A stretch of DNA of 64,000 nt, taken from positions 867,807-931,806 of the forward strand of contig NZ_LFKO01000002.1 of NCBI RefSeq assembly GCF_001265075.1. The letters run 5' to 3'. Every line of letters begins with the position of its first letter. The first letter of the stretch is position 1. A program made the translations under genes and the position numbers. Positions 47,743 through 57,749 of the stretch are shown piece after piece. Source of the DNA: Salinicoccus sp. YB14-2. GTDB taxonomy: Bacteria; Bacillota; Bacilli; Staphylococcales; Salinicoccaceae. The notes under the pieces are model-generated. The model ran no database searches. It had not been told where the DNA came from and saw only the letters and a program-made list of their open reading frames with translations.

Positions 47743-48924
47743 TCATTCCTTGTCCTCCTCTTCCTCCTTCTCCCTCAATTCTTCTATCTTTTCATGGCGC
47801 TGATGCTGGCGGTAGCCGTAGGTACTGTTGAGCACGACTTCTTTGTTTTCGAAGAAAGAACCAAGCGCACCAATGATTGTGGAGATGCTCGCGCCGATCC
47901 ATGACGTATATAAGTAGGTGGCGAGACCGACGGGTTCGGAAGTGTAGATCTCGAGCTGGGCCGGTGGCTGGAGAAAGAGTGTCCAGATCACGAACATAGT
48001 GAACAGGATGACGTAATACATGACGACACTTATAAGCAGTGTGAAGAATGTCGTCGCATTATACAGATTCCTGATGAAATTGGTGCTCTGTTCACTTTTC
48101 TTCTCCCACAGTCCATGCCCCATAATGATCCAAATGGTAAGGGCAAGTATTGAAAAAATCATCATCAGAACCGCCCGTCCGATACTGTATGTTGTATTAA
48201 GCTGCCATAATGTTCCGAATACAAAGGCATAGGCGCCTGTTGTGAATGCGATGACGAGGATTTTCCCGAAAGCGGCAAACATCTCCCATGGCCGGTTGGC
48301 ATAGACCATGCCGGAGACGACGCGCATGAGCCCGGTAATGCGTGACTTCAAGGTGAAGCGCACAACGATATCAGGATCGCTCTCTCCAGGTGTCTCCCGC
48401 TTCATCGGAGAGACAATCTCCATCATTCTTTTACCGACGAGTCTCGTGGATTTTTTATTCTTCAGATCATCATATCGGTTGTCCTTAGAGCGGATACGCT
48501 GTTGCGCTTCCTCCCGGTCTGCATCCGAACTGCCAAAATGAATTTCATTCATCAGCTGAAGAATGGCTTCCCGTACCCTTTTGTGCATCGGCACGGCACC
48601 GAAGCCCGGAAAACTGATGAGAGCGACATCCCTGTCTTTGAACACTTCGGCGACAATTGGCTTTTCTTCCTCGAAGAGCGGCAGATCTGTCAGGGCAACT
48701 GCATAATCCCATCCCGCGTTGTCTTTCCTTTTGAGTGCAGATTCCAGCACTTCCCTGGAATTATTCGTCCCGCCGGTTAGAGGATCTTCATGGAGTTCCA
48801 CATGCCATTCGTATTCTTCACTGATGTAATAACTGAGCATCGCCGGCAGTTCCTCCTTGAGGTCATCGCCAAGCCTTTTTGCGAGACCGGGTGCTGTAAT
48901 GAGTGCCACGTTTTTCACAGCCAT
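47743..48924 (-). CDS. Conserved protein with four C-terminal membrane segments
   Basis: 393 residues. Soluble N-terminal domain of about 200 residues opening KNVALITAPGLAKRL, then four hydrophobic segments between about 220 and 350 and a Glu/Lys-rich tail. Homologues in Bacilli are sometimes labelled methylenetetrahydrofolate dehydrogenase, but no folate enzyme motif is visible. Function unknown. ATG 48924 follows AGGAGGGAG by about 9 bases. Confidence 0.6.
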   Translation of the reverse strand: MAVKNVALITAPGLAKRLGDDLKEELPAMLSYYISEEYEWHVELHEDPLTGGTNNSREVLESALKRKDNAGWDYAVALTDLPLFEEEKPIVAEVFKDRDVALISFPGFGAVPMHKRVREAILQLMNEIHFGSSDADREEAQQRIRSKDNRYDDLKNKKSTRLVGKRMMEIVSPMKRETPGESDPDIVVRFTLKSRITGLMRVVSGMVYANRPWEMFAAFGKILVIAFTTGAYAFVFGTLWQLNTTYSIGRAVLMMIFSILALTIWIIMGHGLWEKKSEQSTNFIRNLYNATTFFTLLISVVMYYVILFTMFVIWTLFLQPPAQLEIYTSEPVGLATYLYTSWIGASISTIIGALGSFFENKEVVLNSTYGYRQHQRHEKIEELREKEEEEDKE

Positions 48925-49089
48925 AGTTATAAGCTCCCTCCTGTTGCTGGTTCCAGAATGATCGGGCTCCACCCGCTTTTTATAAAAATCATATCAATCC
49001 GTATTTTTATTTATATTCCCCATATCTGCAATGAGTATGCATAAATTATTCAAATTGACGGCTTAACCGGTGGCGATTTCTATTTAATA

Positions 49090-49151
49090 CTTCGTTTGTC
49101 AAAATAAGCTAGACAATTTGCCTACATCCATGTAACTCATAAATACTTCCA
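49090..49151 (-). mobile_element. Solo 62-bp IS30-family right end (copy 3)
   Basis: Identical to the copies at 45729 and 46832 and in the same orientation. It supplies the last codons and stop of the surface-protein fragment. Confidence 0.75.
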
Positions 49152-49781
49152 ATCTTCATCACTGATTTCTGTTGTTTCAAACGGTATATCACCTGGGACT
49201 TCAGTGAACTCCAGTCTATCCCCAACTACTGTTCTCTCCACTAAATTGGATTCACGGTTGTTGTAAGATGATTGGAAACTTAGAACTCTCCCAGCTTCCA
49301 ATGGATTTTCAAAATTAAAGGTAAACTCACCTTCACTGTTACTGGTCGTTACCTCCATCTCATTACCTTCATCGTCGAATAAAGTCACTTTTGCATTCGC
49401 AGCAGTGCTGCCTGTAATTTCGGTGTCAGTATCTGAAATTTCTTGGACTTCCAAATCAAGTGTGTGTGTTTCAGAATGCTCAAACATCATTCTTATACTT
49501 GAAGGGAGGATCTCATCCTTAAAATTCGAATCATGTGGGGTCATAGAGTTGATCACTGTTCTATCATTTGAAGGCCATAATCTATAATCTAATCTAAAGT
49601 TTATATTATTAAGGAGTGAGGTCTTGTAAGACGGAGGATTACTCCAGATAGAATTATTATCCCAGCCATGTATACTTGCCTCCTGAACATTGAAGGTCAC
49701 ATCATTACCCGTGCTAAACAAAGCGTTGTTCGCTCTATTTTGAAAATCAACAGAATAAGGGTTATTAATATTGAAAGTCAT
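49137..49781 (-). pseudogene. Fragment of a large surface protein
   Basis: 214 residues with no ribosome site and no signal peptide, so it is not an intact gene. Residues 1-100 resemble the pectate-lyase-like region of Listeria/Enterococcus surface proteins (NPYSVDFQN...WPSNDRTVINSM); about 105-190 form a bacterial Ig-like module (ITGSTAANAKVTLFDDEGN). The C-terminus is cut by the IS end; no wall anchor remains. Confidence 0.6.
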
Positions 49782-49865
49782 TGTTGTATAGAAAATATTA
49801 TCAATATTGTGAATGTGTCTCGATTTCTAAATAAATAATTGAATTTTTCACATTTATATAAGCAT

Positions 49866-49891
49866 GTTTTTTAAAAACAGACAAAGGGTAC
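49866..49891 (+). promoter_or_regulatory. Sigma-B-type promoter upstream of aldehyde dehydrogenase
   Basis: GTTTTT, 14-bp spacer, GGGTAC, 67 bases before the GTG. The same -10 and spacer as the GSP18-like gene. Confidence 0.55.
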
Positions 49892-49957
49892 ACTAAATAA
49901 GAAGACACTATCGAAGTTTTGACGACTTTTATTATATAAATTCAGGAGGAGATTTTT

Positions 49958-51367
49958 GTGAAAGAGTATCAGATCTACTACAACGGCAAATGGCAGAATT
50001 CCGATTCCGGCGAATTCAGTGAAGTGGAGAACCCTGCGACTGAGGAAATCATCGCAAAAGTTCCAAAAGGCAGCCATAACGATGTGGATAATGCGGTCGA
50101 AGCTGCGAAAAATGCATTCCCGGAATGGAATAGAACTTCTCCGGAAAAAAGAGCGGAATATGTCAGAAAGATAATGGAAGGCATCGAAGCGAAAAGCCAG
50201 GAACTCGCTGACATCATGGTCAGTGAACTGGGCAACTCGCAGACTTTCTCAGAAGAAGGACAAGTCCCTTTATCATTGAAAGAAATGAGTGCAACACTCG
50301 AAGATATAAAGAATTTCAAATTTGAAGACGAGCTGGACGATGGCACAGTCATCCAGAAAGAAGGTTTCGGCGTCGTTGCATGCATTACACCTTGGAACTA
50401 TCCGCTTAACCAGATTCAGAGAAAGATGACACCGGCATTGCTTGCAGGTAATACTGTAGTTGTCAAGCCGGCAAGCCTGACACCGCTCACGGCGATGCTT
50501 CTCGCTGAAATCGTGGATGAGGCTGGCCTGCCTGACGGCGTGTTCAATGTTGTCACAGGCAGCGGCGGCGATCTCGGTGATTATTTGACGAAGCATAAAG
50601 ATGTGTCCGTCGTATCATTTACAGGTTCCACTTCAGTCGGCCAGAAGATGTATGAAAGTGCTGCAGTAAACATCAAAAAATTAGTGTTGGAACTCGGCGG
50701 TAAATCACCGCTCGTCTATCTTAAAGGCGGCGATCTGGATCAGGCCATCGATCAGGCGGCACAAACCGTCATCAACAACCAGGGCCAGAGCTGTTCTGCA
50801 CTGACACGCCTGCTCGTTCCAAGAGAACAGCTGGACGAAGTGAATGACAAGATCAAAAAGTATTATAAAGATGTGAAAATCGGCGATCCGACCGATTACG
50901 AAACGGATATCGGCCCGCTGGTCGATGAAAACCAGATGAAAACAGTGCTCGACTATATCCAAAAAGGTAAGGATGAAGGTGCGGAAGTGCTCGTCGGCGG
51001 CGGCAAAGTCGACAGAACCGGCTACTACGTCGAGCCGACAGTGTTCACAAACGTTAAGAACAGCATGACCATTGCACAGGAAGAGATCTTCGGACCCGTC
51101 CTCGTTGTCGTTCCATATGACGGCGAAGAAGAAGCCATCGAACTTGCGAACGATGTCGATTACGGCTTATCCGGTGCAGTGACAGGCCCTGACTTTGACT
51201 CGGCGATGAGAGTCGGCAAACAGATCAGGACAGGCAACGTCTTCATCAACGGCGGAGACCGTTCACCACATGCTCCATTCGGCGGTTATAAACAATCCGG
51301 CCTGGGACGTGAAAACGGACTGTACGGTGTGGAAGATTATCTTGAAGTTAAGGCGTTGTTTGTTTAA
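49958..51367 (+). CDS. Aldehyde dehydrogenase
   Basis: 469 residues, NAD(P)-dependent oxidation of aldehydes. Conserved Asn/Trp segment ITPWNYPLNQ, NAD-binding FTGSTSVGQ, catalytic Glu in LELGGKSP and nucleophilic Cys in GQSCSA. Closest in look to S. aureus AldA-type enzymes; substrate unknown. GTG start, 6-7 bases after AGGAGG; terminator behind. Confidence 0.92.
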   Translation: MKEYQIYYNGKWQNSDSGEFSEVENPATEEIIAKVPKGSHNDVDNAVEAAKNAFPEWNRTSPEKRAEYVRKIMEGIEAKSQELADIMVSELGNSQTFSEEGQVPLSLKEMSATLEDIKNFKFEDELDDGTVIQKEGFGVVACITPWNYPLNQIQRKMTPALLAGNTVVVKPASLTPLTAMLLAEIVDEAGLPDGVFNVVTGSGGDLGDYLTKHKDVSVVSFTGSTSVGQKMYESAAVNIKKLVLELGGKSPLVYLKGGDLDQAIDQAAQTVINNQGQSCSALTRLLVPREQLDEVNDKIKKYYKDVKIGDPTDYETDIGPLVDENQMKTVLDYIQKGKDEGAEVLVGGGKVDRTGYYVEPTVFTNVKNSMTIAQEEIFGPVLVVVPYDGEEEAIELANDVDYGLSGAVTGPDFDSAMRVGKQIRTGNVFINGGDRSPHAPFGGYKQSGLGRENGLYGVEDYLEVKALFV

Positions 51368-51390
51368 GAAAAAATCCAGTAATTTAAAGT

Positions 51391-51434
51391 GAAGCCTCGA
51401 ATCTGAATCCAGATTCGAGGCTTCTTCAGTTTTA
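51391..51434 (+). terminator. Aldehyde dehydrogenase terminator
   Basis: GAAGCCTCGAATCTG/CAGATTCGAGGCTTC, 15-bp stem, then TTCAGTTTT. Confidence 0.85.
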
Positions 51435-51593
51435 TTGATGTATTTCCATTCAAAAATCTAAAGCTTCAATTACTTTTTCATAAGCTGAGCCATTTGCTGC
51501 GCAGATAGACTGGAAATTGTTACTAACTAAACAGCAGAGATTATTGCCTTACCATGCTCGACAAAAGTGGCTAAGATGATTATAAAACACTCT

Positions 51594-51632
51594 GGATTCT
51601 GAGTTTATATAACTCAGAATCAAGGGGTCTTT
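51594..51632. terminator. Terminator between convergent genes
   Basis: GATTCTGAGTT/AACTCAGAATC with a TTTTT run on the plus side; about 23 bases from the end of the YdcF gene. Confidence 0.6.
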
Positions 51633-51644
51633 TTAATTTTAGGA

Positions 51645-52250
51645 CTACACCTTGGCATCCGTATCATCAGGTATATCGATCAAATGATATAGTCCCAGCC
51701 GGTACCCCCACATCTTCACATATTCCCTGAACCATATATTTTTCGCATAACTCTGTTCATGCCATGGTTCTCCGTCTGCGCCCGGTGCTACAATGTATGT
51801 GAGATCGAAACGACCGTCATAACGGTTTTTATTCACCCGGTCATAAATCAGTTTCGACCGCTTCAAATGGTAGTCACTCGTCGTGACCAATGCACTTTGA
51901 AAACTCCGGTCTTCCATGATTTCCAGTGTTTCTGTGGCATTGGTGTATGTGCTGGTTGCAGCAACTTCTTCGATGATCGCTTCTTCAGGAATGCCGAGAT
52001 CGAGCGCAAACTGCTTGGACTGTGCGTAATGTTCATCCATCGCCGGTGAGATGATGACATAGTCGGAATATCCTGCGTGATACAGTTCCGCTGCTTTTTG
52101 CATCCTGCCCGCATCACCGCCGCCAAGCATGATAATGACGTCCGCCTGTTTCGGGTCCTCGGTTCTATTGTGGTTGAAACTTTCTATGATAGATACTACC
52201 GTCAGCATCAGAGTGATGCATATAGTAATGATAATTAGCCTGATTTTCAT
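51645..52250 (-). CDS. YdcF/DUF218 family membrane-anchored protein
   Basis: 201 residues. One N-terminal membrane anchor (about 5-25), then a DUF218 domain: ADVIIMLGGGDAGRMQKAAELY and ATSTYTNATETLEIM with SALVTTSDYHLKRS. The family acts on envelope or lipid-linked sugars (SanA/YdcF group), chemistry unclear. A paralogue is at 59606-60178. GAGGT before ATG. Confidence 0.78.
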   Translation of the reverse strand: MKIRLIIITICITLMLTVVSIIESFNHNRTEDPKQADVIIMLGGGDAGRMQKAAELYHAGYSDYVIISPAMDEHYAQSKQFALDLGIPEEAIIEEVAATSTYTNATETLEIMEDRSFQSALVTTSDYHLKRSKLIYDRVNKNRYDGRFDLTYIVAPGADGEPWHEQSYAKNIWFREYVKMWGYRLGLYHLIDIPDDTDAKV

Positions 52251-52374
52251 TTTTTACCTCGAATTTTAAATACGTTTTATAGACCACCATGATAGCATGC
52301 AGAGATTAAAATCAGGTAAATTTTTGATAAATGGTATCGCTCTTGTATAAGATTGCAGCCCTAAGTTTATTTCT

Positions 52375-53783
52375 TCATTTCTTTTTTAAATCTTCCTCTT
52401 CTCCCTCATCCATCTTCAGCATAGTGAACCCGGTCCATCCATACAACAAGGTAAAGACAGGCGTGAAGAATGCCAAAAACAAAAACGGCATGAAAGTCAG
52501 CGGCGCAACGCCGAGTGCGGCGGCTGCAAATATGGCGTTGCCGTTCCACGGAATGGCGACGGCGCCCTGGGTTGCGGTGTCTTCCATCAGCCTGGACAGG
52601 TTCTGTGGTTTCAGACGCTGTTTCTTATACAGCGGTTTGAGCATCGTTCCGACGAGCGCGATTGACGCGCTTGCCGTGCCGAGAATCGCTGTCCCGATAT
52701 AACTCGCCACCATGGAAGTCGGCACGAGTGTCTGCATTGAATTGACACGGCTGAAAAATGTATCCAAAAATGTTTTAAGTATGCCGGATTCCTGTAATAA
52801 ACCCCCAAGCCCCAAAGCAAACAGGAATAATGCCAACAGGTTGAACATGCTTGTAATGCCGCCCTGCGTCAGCAGGGAATCGACGGATTCTATTCCGGAA
52901 TTCACAACGTAGCCATCGTAAATCGTGTCCAGGGTTTCCGTGATGCCGATACGATCGCGATGATTCCAGCGATTGCCGCACCGATGAAAATCGAAGTGAT
53001 CGGCGGCTTGCTCATAATGAGCAGTACGACAACGACGATGACTGGAATCATTGGAGTCCATCCGAGGTTATAATGGCTGGAAAGAAAATCAGTCATCGTA
53101 TCGATATTGGACAGACTGCCGCCATCCTGTCCGTAGCTCAACCCGAGGAATAAAAACACGAGTGCTGTAAGTATATAGGCCGGGGTCGTCGTCCAAAGCA
53201 TATGTTTGACGTGATCCATCAGATCCGTCTCCATGATGGCTGCTGCAAGGTTGGTCGAATCCGACAGCGGAGATATTTTATCACCGAAGTAAGCACCGCT
53301 GATAATTGCGCCTGCAGACATGCCCGCCGGCAGCTCCAATCCGTGACTGATGCCCATCAACGCGACGCCCGCCGTACCCATCGTTCCCCAGGACGTCCCG
53401 GTGGATAACGAAACGATCGTACAAAAAAGCAAAGCGGTCACGAAAAAATAACCGGGCGAAATCGTCTGTATTCCATAGTAGATCAACGTCGGCACAGTAC
53501 CGGATATCAGCCACGCACCGATCATCGCACCGACGACCAAAACAATCATCGAAGGCTGCAGCGCTTTCGACATCATCGACAGCATCGCTTCCTGCAGCTG
53601 CTTGTAGGAAAAACCCAAGTATGAAATAAAAGGAATCGTCACCATTAGTGCAATCAGCAGCATGAGTTCTATCGTCGCTTCAAAAACAAGGATCCCTGAC
53701 ATGATGAGCACAATGATCATCACCATTATAATAATCGAGTACCAGATTGATGGTGTTTTTATCTCTTTATTCAAATCCATCAT
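52375..53783 (-). pseudogene. nhaC: Na+/H+ antiporter NhaC, frameshifted
   Basis: Two frames cover one NhaC-like gene of about 470 codons. The first (from ATG 53783) reads GTSWGTMGTAGVALMGI and GAYFGDKISPLSDSTNLAA; it stops after ASRKPWTR. The second frame continues GITETLDTIYDGYVVNSGIES to the C-terminus. The switch is near 52947, explained by one missing base. If real, the antiporter is inactive; a sequencing error is possible. Confidence 0.8.
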
Positions 53784-53842
53784 CCCCTTAGAATTTCATT
53801 TTTTTGACTACTAATCTTATACCCAAATTGAAACACTTTATA

Positions 53843-53876
53843 TAAAAAAACCGCTGGAAAATAAAATCCAGCGGCT
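53843..53876 (-). terminator. Ion-channel gene terminator
   Basis: CCGCTGGA/TCCAGCGG stem with TTTTTTTATA on the minus strand. Confidence 0.85.
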
Positions 53877-53897
53877 GCCTTATATCACATTAGTATT

Positions 53898-54311
53898 TTA
53901 ATTCTCTTTATAACTCTTATTAATTTCACTGATGAACATCACCGATGGCACGACGATCCCGAGAAATCCCTCAAACACTGAGATGTAACGTATCGGACCG
54001 ATCGGGTTCAAATCACCGTATCCGATTGATAACAGAGTGGTCCCGCTGTAGTAGATCATTTCTGCGAAATCATGATTCTGGACAATCGATCCTTTGTTAC
54101 TATCGATCAGTATCGGTGAGTAAAATGAAATGAAAAAATATATCAGAGCAAAAATCATGGTCAACGAAATCATGACGGTAAAAATATAGAGATAGAGCGG
54201 CCACTGCAATTTAAAGTTATGCGTGTCTTTCATATCTCCTTTTTTCTTGGCGAACGCCCCAATTTGGAACAGGAAAAAAATGATGAAAAGTATAAGTATT
54301 GCCTGGGCCAT
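53898..54311 (-). CDS. Two-TM potassium channel
   Basis: 137 residues. Two main membrane segments flank the pore loop with selectivity filter SIGYGD, the ion-transport-2 type. An extra N-terminal hydrophobic stretch precedes them. No RCK gating domain. ATG 54311 follows GGAGGG by about 5 bases. Confidence 0.78.
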   Translation of the reverse strand: MAQAILILFIIFFLFQIGAFAKKKGDMKDTHNFKLQWPLYLYIFTVMISLTMIFALIYFFISFYSPILIDSNKGSIVQNHDFAEMIYYSGTTLLSIGYGDLNPIGPIRYISVFEGFLGIVVPSVMFISEINKSYKEN

Positions 54312-54473
54312 GAAATCCCTCCTGCAAGTTGACATCAATTAATACTTTCAAGTATCTTATCAATTTTTCATTCCCTGTTTAAAGGCTGATAAAACTTTCA
54401 ACATCTTAAATTATTGTTGAGAATTTTATTCTAATGATCAATTGAGATTCACCGACGCTTGCCCGCTCCCCAC

Positions 54474-55193
54474 TCAAAACAATATGATGTTATAAAATAG
54501 ATTATTAAGCAAAATCGCAAAAAATGGCCAGAAAATAACAAGATTCACAGTAATAACGATCACATGGTAGATTAGTATCGGTAAAAATATATTGACTCTG
54601 ACATTATTATTTACCGCATATTTGAACACTATGAACACCGGAGTAGAGATGGACAATATAAAACCGATGAATATGCTTATAAGCCCTATGACAGAAGGCA
54701 GGATTTCAACTGATAAAGCAAATAAAATATACAATGTATTCAGAATGACCGCAAGAAGTGAAAAATCAGTGAACACATGCTTCCAATGCTTGCCTTCTTT
54801 TAAAATGATTCTGCTCATCAAATGTGTAAGAACAAAGTATATTAAAAACACCACAGCCAAAATGAGAAAAAGCACTATGAATGTTATAACGAGCGGCATC
54901 ATTGGCGGCGGACCAGGAGGCGCAGGACTATCAAATGCCGTCATCATTCGTAAAACCAAAATCAATGATAACGTTGATAACAATAAACCGACTGAGATGA
55001 TAGCCGTCGACACATGAAAAGGTCGGCCGATTGATTTTCCGGGCGATAGAATCGCACTTTTAAAAAATCATAATATCTTTTCAAAAAAGTCACTTTCCAG
55101 TTCATTTGTAGTCTCATCCAATAGATGATATCCACATTCATCACAATACCCATTACTTTCATAAACTTCTGAATTGCAATTCGGGCATTTCAT
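54474..55193 (-). pseudogene. Zinc-ribbon membrane protein with an internal stop
   Basis: 240 codons in one frame with a single TGA at codon 42 (55070-55068). Before it: MKCPNCNSEVYES...YCDECGYH, a zinc ribbon; after it FFKSAILSP and five membrane segments. The paralogue at 62223-62924 has the same layout, including RSFFKSAITRP at the matching point, without a stop. AAGGAGG precedes ATG 55193. Point nonsense mutation, or sequencing error. Confidence 0.75.
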
Positions 55194-55213
55194 ACGATTC
55201 CTCCTTATTGTAA

Positions 55214-56434
55214 TTACACCCTGTTCTCAAGTTCGTCTTCAATATAAAACTTCCGTGTCGAGACCATGCCTGCACCAAAAAACATCACAACAATGAGCAG
55301 ATATAGGAATAACGCCGGTGTCCAAGAATCAGTCACATCATATAAGTAACCGATCAAAAACGGCCCGATGGCAGCAAACAGGTAACCGATGGACTGGCCG
55401 AATCCTGATAAGGAAATGCTGCCCGCGTCTGTTCTTGCTTTCAATGAAAACAGCAGCATGCATGTGCTGAATGCAGCGCCTGTACCGAACCCGATGAATA
55501 TCATGCTGATGACGAGTAGTCCGAAAGACTCGGCAAAGAGCAGTAAGTACCCCGTCAGCATCAATCCCGTAATGAACATCACAATCACTCTCTGGCTGTC
55601 CACTTTACTTGCGAGTATCGGGAATAAAAAAGTCATCGGCAGCTGGGCGAACTGGCAGAACATGAAGAAATATCCTGCTGTTTCCGGCGAATATCCTTTG
55701 TCCATCAATATTGACGGCAGCCAGGCGACGTTGGTGTAAAATGTCGTCGACTGGAGTGCAAACATGATGGCGATCGCCCATGCCATTTTGGACTGCCGCA
55801 TCTTACGTTTCGGTGCACCACTGACATCGCCCTTCGCAGCCTGCAGTCCTCTCCCCGTACCACGCAGCTGCGGAATCCAGATGATCAGCGCGACAATCGC
55901 AATGACAATCCATATCGAAAGCGATAATTTGTACCCCAATCCGCTCATTTCAGCTAGCGGTACACTGACCCCGCTGCCGAGTCCTGCGGTCAGGTTCATC
56001 GTCGAACTGTAAATGGATGTGATAAATCCCATCTGAAGCGGGAATTTCCACTTGGCATAACTCGGCAGTATGACGTTGCCGACACTGATTGCGACGCCGA
56101 GCAGAATCGTTCCAATCACAAACCATTCAAGTGACCCAAAAGTTCTTATGTAAAGTGAGGCGACTAAAAGCATGATCGCATAAAATAGCGTCACCGGCAT
56201 CGTAAACTTTTCGACTGCTTTGGAAACAAATGGCGACACTGCAGCAAATGTCAGAAGCGGAATCGTGGTGAGCAATCCTGCGGCCGTGTTCGTAATCATC
56301 AGATCATCGCGGATTTCATTAATGACCGGTCCCACTGCCGTCAGCGGTGCACGGAGCATCGCAGCTACTGCAATGATGCCGATGATCAGTATTACATTAT
56401 CTTTCAGTTTCTGTGATTGTTGAATGTTCTGCAT
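55214..56434 (-). CDS. CynX/NimT-family MFS transporter
   Basis: 406 residues, about 12 membrane segments, with RAPLTAVGPVINEIRDDL in the first helix pair, typical of the CynX/NimT (cyanate or nitroimidazole) branch. Substrate unknown. Monocistronic. Confidence 0.78.
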   Translation of the reverse strand: MQNIQQSQKLKDNVILIIGIIAVAAMLRAPLTAVGPVINEIRDDLMITNTAAGLLTTIPLLTFAAVSPFVSKAVEKFTMPVTLFYAIMLLVASLYIRTFGSLEWFVIGTILLGVAISVGNVILPSYAKWKFPLQMGFITSIYSSTMNLTAGLGSGVSVPLAEMSGLGYKLSLSIWIVIAIVALIIWIPQLRGTGRGLQAAKGDVSGAPKRKMRQSKMAWAIAIMFALQSTTFYTNVAWLPSILMDKGYSPETAGYFFMFCQFAQLPMTFLFPILASKVDSQRVIVMFITGLMLTGYLLLFAESFGLLVISMIFIGFGTGAAFSTCMLLFSLKARTDAGSISLSGFGQSIGYLFAAIGPFLIGYLYDVTDSWTPALFLYLLIVVMFFGAGMVSTRKFYIEDELENRV

Positions 56435-56514
56435 AACGGCACCACTTTCAAATTGATAATCAGTTTACTTTAAAGCTATATCTTTTAATGATAATATGCA
56501 ATCCTTATAATAAA

Positions 56515-56552
56515 AAAGAGACGATCCCTGTCGATAGGAACCATCCCTCTGA
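56515..56552 (-). terminator. Terminator of the 176-residue gene
   Basis: GATGGTTCCT pairs with AGGGATCGTC through G-U pairs, followed by TTTTTTATTA on the minus strand. Confidence 0.6.
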
Positions 56553-56564
56553 TTGCAATAAATA

Positions 56565-57095
56565 TCATTTTTTACATGTGTTGGGAACATCTACATTGTT
56601 TACGATGTTACTGTGAAAATCTCTGAAACAGTGCAGATGTCTTGGATTCATATTGTGCAGCACATGCGTGCGCACCACATCTTTGTCATCGATCACTTTT
56701 ACATAGAGGACACCCGTTTCGTAATGTGTCTTCTTTCCATTTTCAGCGAACTCGAGATCCAGCTCTTTAATTTTCTTAAATGGATAGTGGGTCACTTTCC
56801 AATCCAACTTTTCAACGTCTTCATTGAAATTGGACGTACTGACTGTGACGATTTCTTTTTCGAGCAGGAAATACATCCCCACGCGTGTGAAATTCATCAG
56901 ACACGTCCCCATGCAGTGTACATTCTCCGACCGGTAACTTTCATAGTCTGCATATTTTTTCAGAGAGTCATTCGCGCTGAGTATGAACTGCAGTTCCCTG
57001 CCTTCCAGTTCATATTTATATTCCAAAACTTCCTCAATGCTTTTGGGCAGTATGATGCTGTCGAGATATTCATTCAATGTGGGATAGGATATCAT
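56565..57095 (-). CDS. Hypothetical protein, paralogue of 59033-59563
   Basis: 176 residues, soluble. Shares with its paralogue CIGTCLFNFTRVGLYFLL-like core (here CMGTCLMNFTRVGMYFLL), EIVTVSTSN and RTHVLHNMNP. The two Cys in CMGTC could bind a metal or form a disulfide. No family recognised. ATG 57095 follows GGAGG by 7 bases. Confidence 0.6.
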   Translation of the reverse strand: MISYPTLNEYLDSIILPKSIEEVLEYKYELEGRELQFILSANDSLKKYADYESYRSENVHCMGTCLMNFTRVGMYFLLEKEIVTVSTSNFNEDVEKLDWKVTHYPFKKIKELDLEFAENGKKTHYETGVLYVKVIDDKDVVRTHVLHNMNPRHLHCFRDFHSNIVNNVDVPNTCKK

Positions 57096-57204
57096 CGTCC
57101 ATCCTCCTTCATTTACAATATAATGGTAGATATTAATATCTTTCCCTCTATGAACTGTCATTAATCACAGTGTTCATACCGCTTCAAATGCACACTTATT
57201 GGAA

Positions 57205-57241
57205 ATAAAAAAGATAGCAATTCCCTCAGGAACACTATCTC
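57205..57241 (-). terminator. Terminator of the PNPOx-like gene
   Basis: GATAG...CTATC with inner TTCC/GGAA pairing, then TTTTTTATTT on the minus strand. Confidence 0.7.
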
Positions 57242-57250
57242 CTTCATAGC

Positions 57251-57682
57251 TCATCCATTAAATTCAATCACTTCCGGTTTATCGATCTCATCATTCGCAT
57301 TCATCAATTTAATCTCTTTTGGCATGAACTTCAAGACGATAAGTACCTCTTCCTCTTCCAGATTAAAACGCTGATGATCTTCCCGCTCCCACAGCCAGTC
57401 GATTGTATCCTGTTCCATGACAACTTCTGTTTCTGCCAGAATCTCCAAATAGCTGGACTCGCTCTCAGCATCGTACCCGAGTATAATGTAAGAAAGATTA
57501 TTCTTTTCGATTTTATCGACGTTTACCGATTCCGCTATTGTTTTTGCATAAAGGTTTTTACCGTCGTTATAGAGAAGCATATAACGGCTGTAAGGGACAT
57601 TGTCATAAGCAGTGGATACAATCCCTCTCTCTGGCGTTTCAAAAATTTTTTCTATTTTCTTCCAGATTTCTTCTTTTTTCAT
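57251..57682 (-). CDS. Pyridoxamine 5'-phosphate oxidase-like, general stress protein 26 type
   Basis: 143 residues, split-barrel flavin fold. Opens KKEEIWKKIEKIF with the strand RGIVSTAYDNVPYSRYMLLYNDG, as in Bacillus YdaG/GSP26. Cofactor and substrate unknown. ATG 57682 is 8 bases after GAGGG; 57691 (GTG) lies too close to it. Confidence 0.75.
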   Translation of the reverse strand: MKKEEIWKKIEKIFETPERGIVSTAYDNVPYSRYMLLYNDGKNLYAKTIAESVNVDKIEKNNLSYIILGYDAESESSYLEILAETEVVMEQDTIDWLWEREDHQRFNLEEEEVLIVLKFMPKEIKLMNANDEIDKPEVIEFNG

Positions 57683-57749
57683 GTTTACCACCCTCTTATA
57701 TAAATGCCTTCAATATAATATTGATAAACATAAATTTCAATGAGACACT

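Noticed and set aside
48969..49089. Possible extra gene between the four-TM protein and the third IS end
   Set aside because: Only about 120 bp, no start with a ribosome site, nothing recognised.
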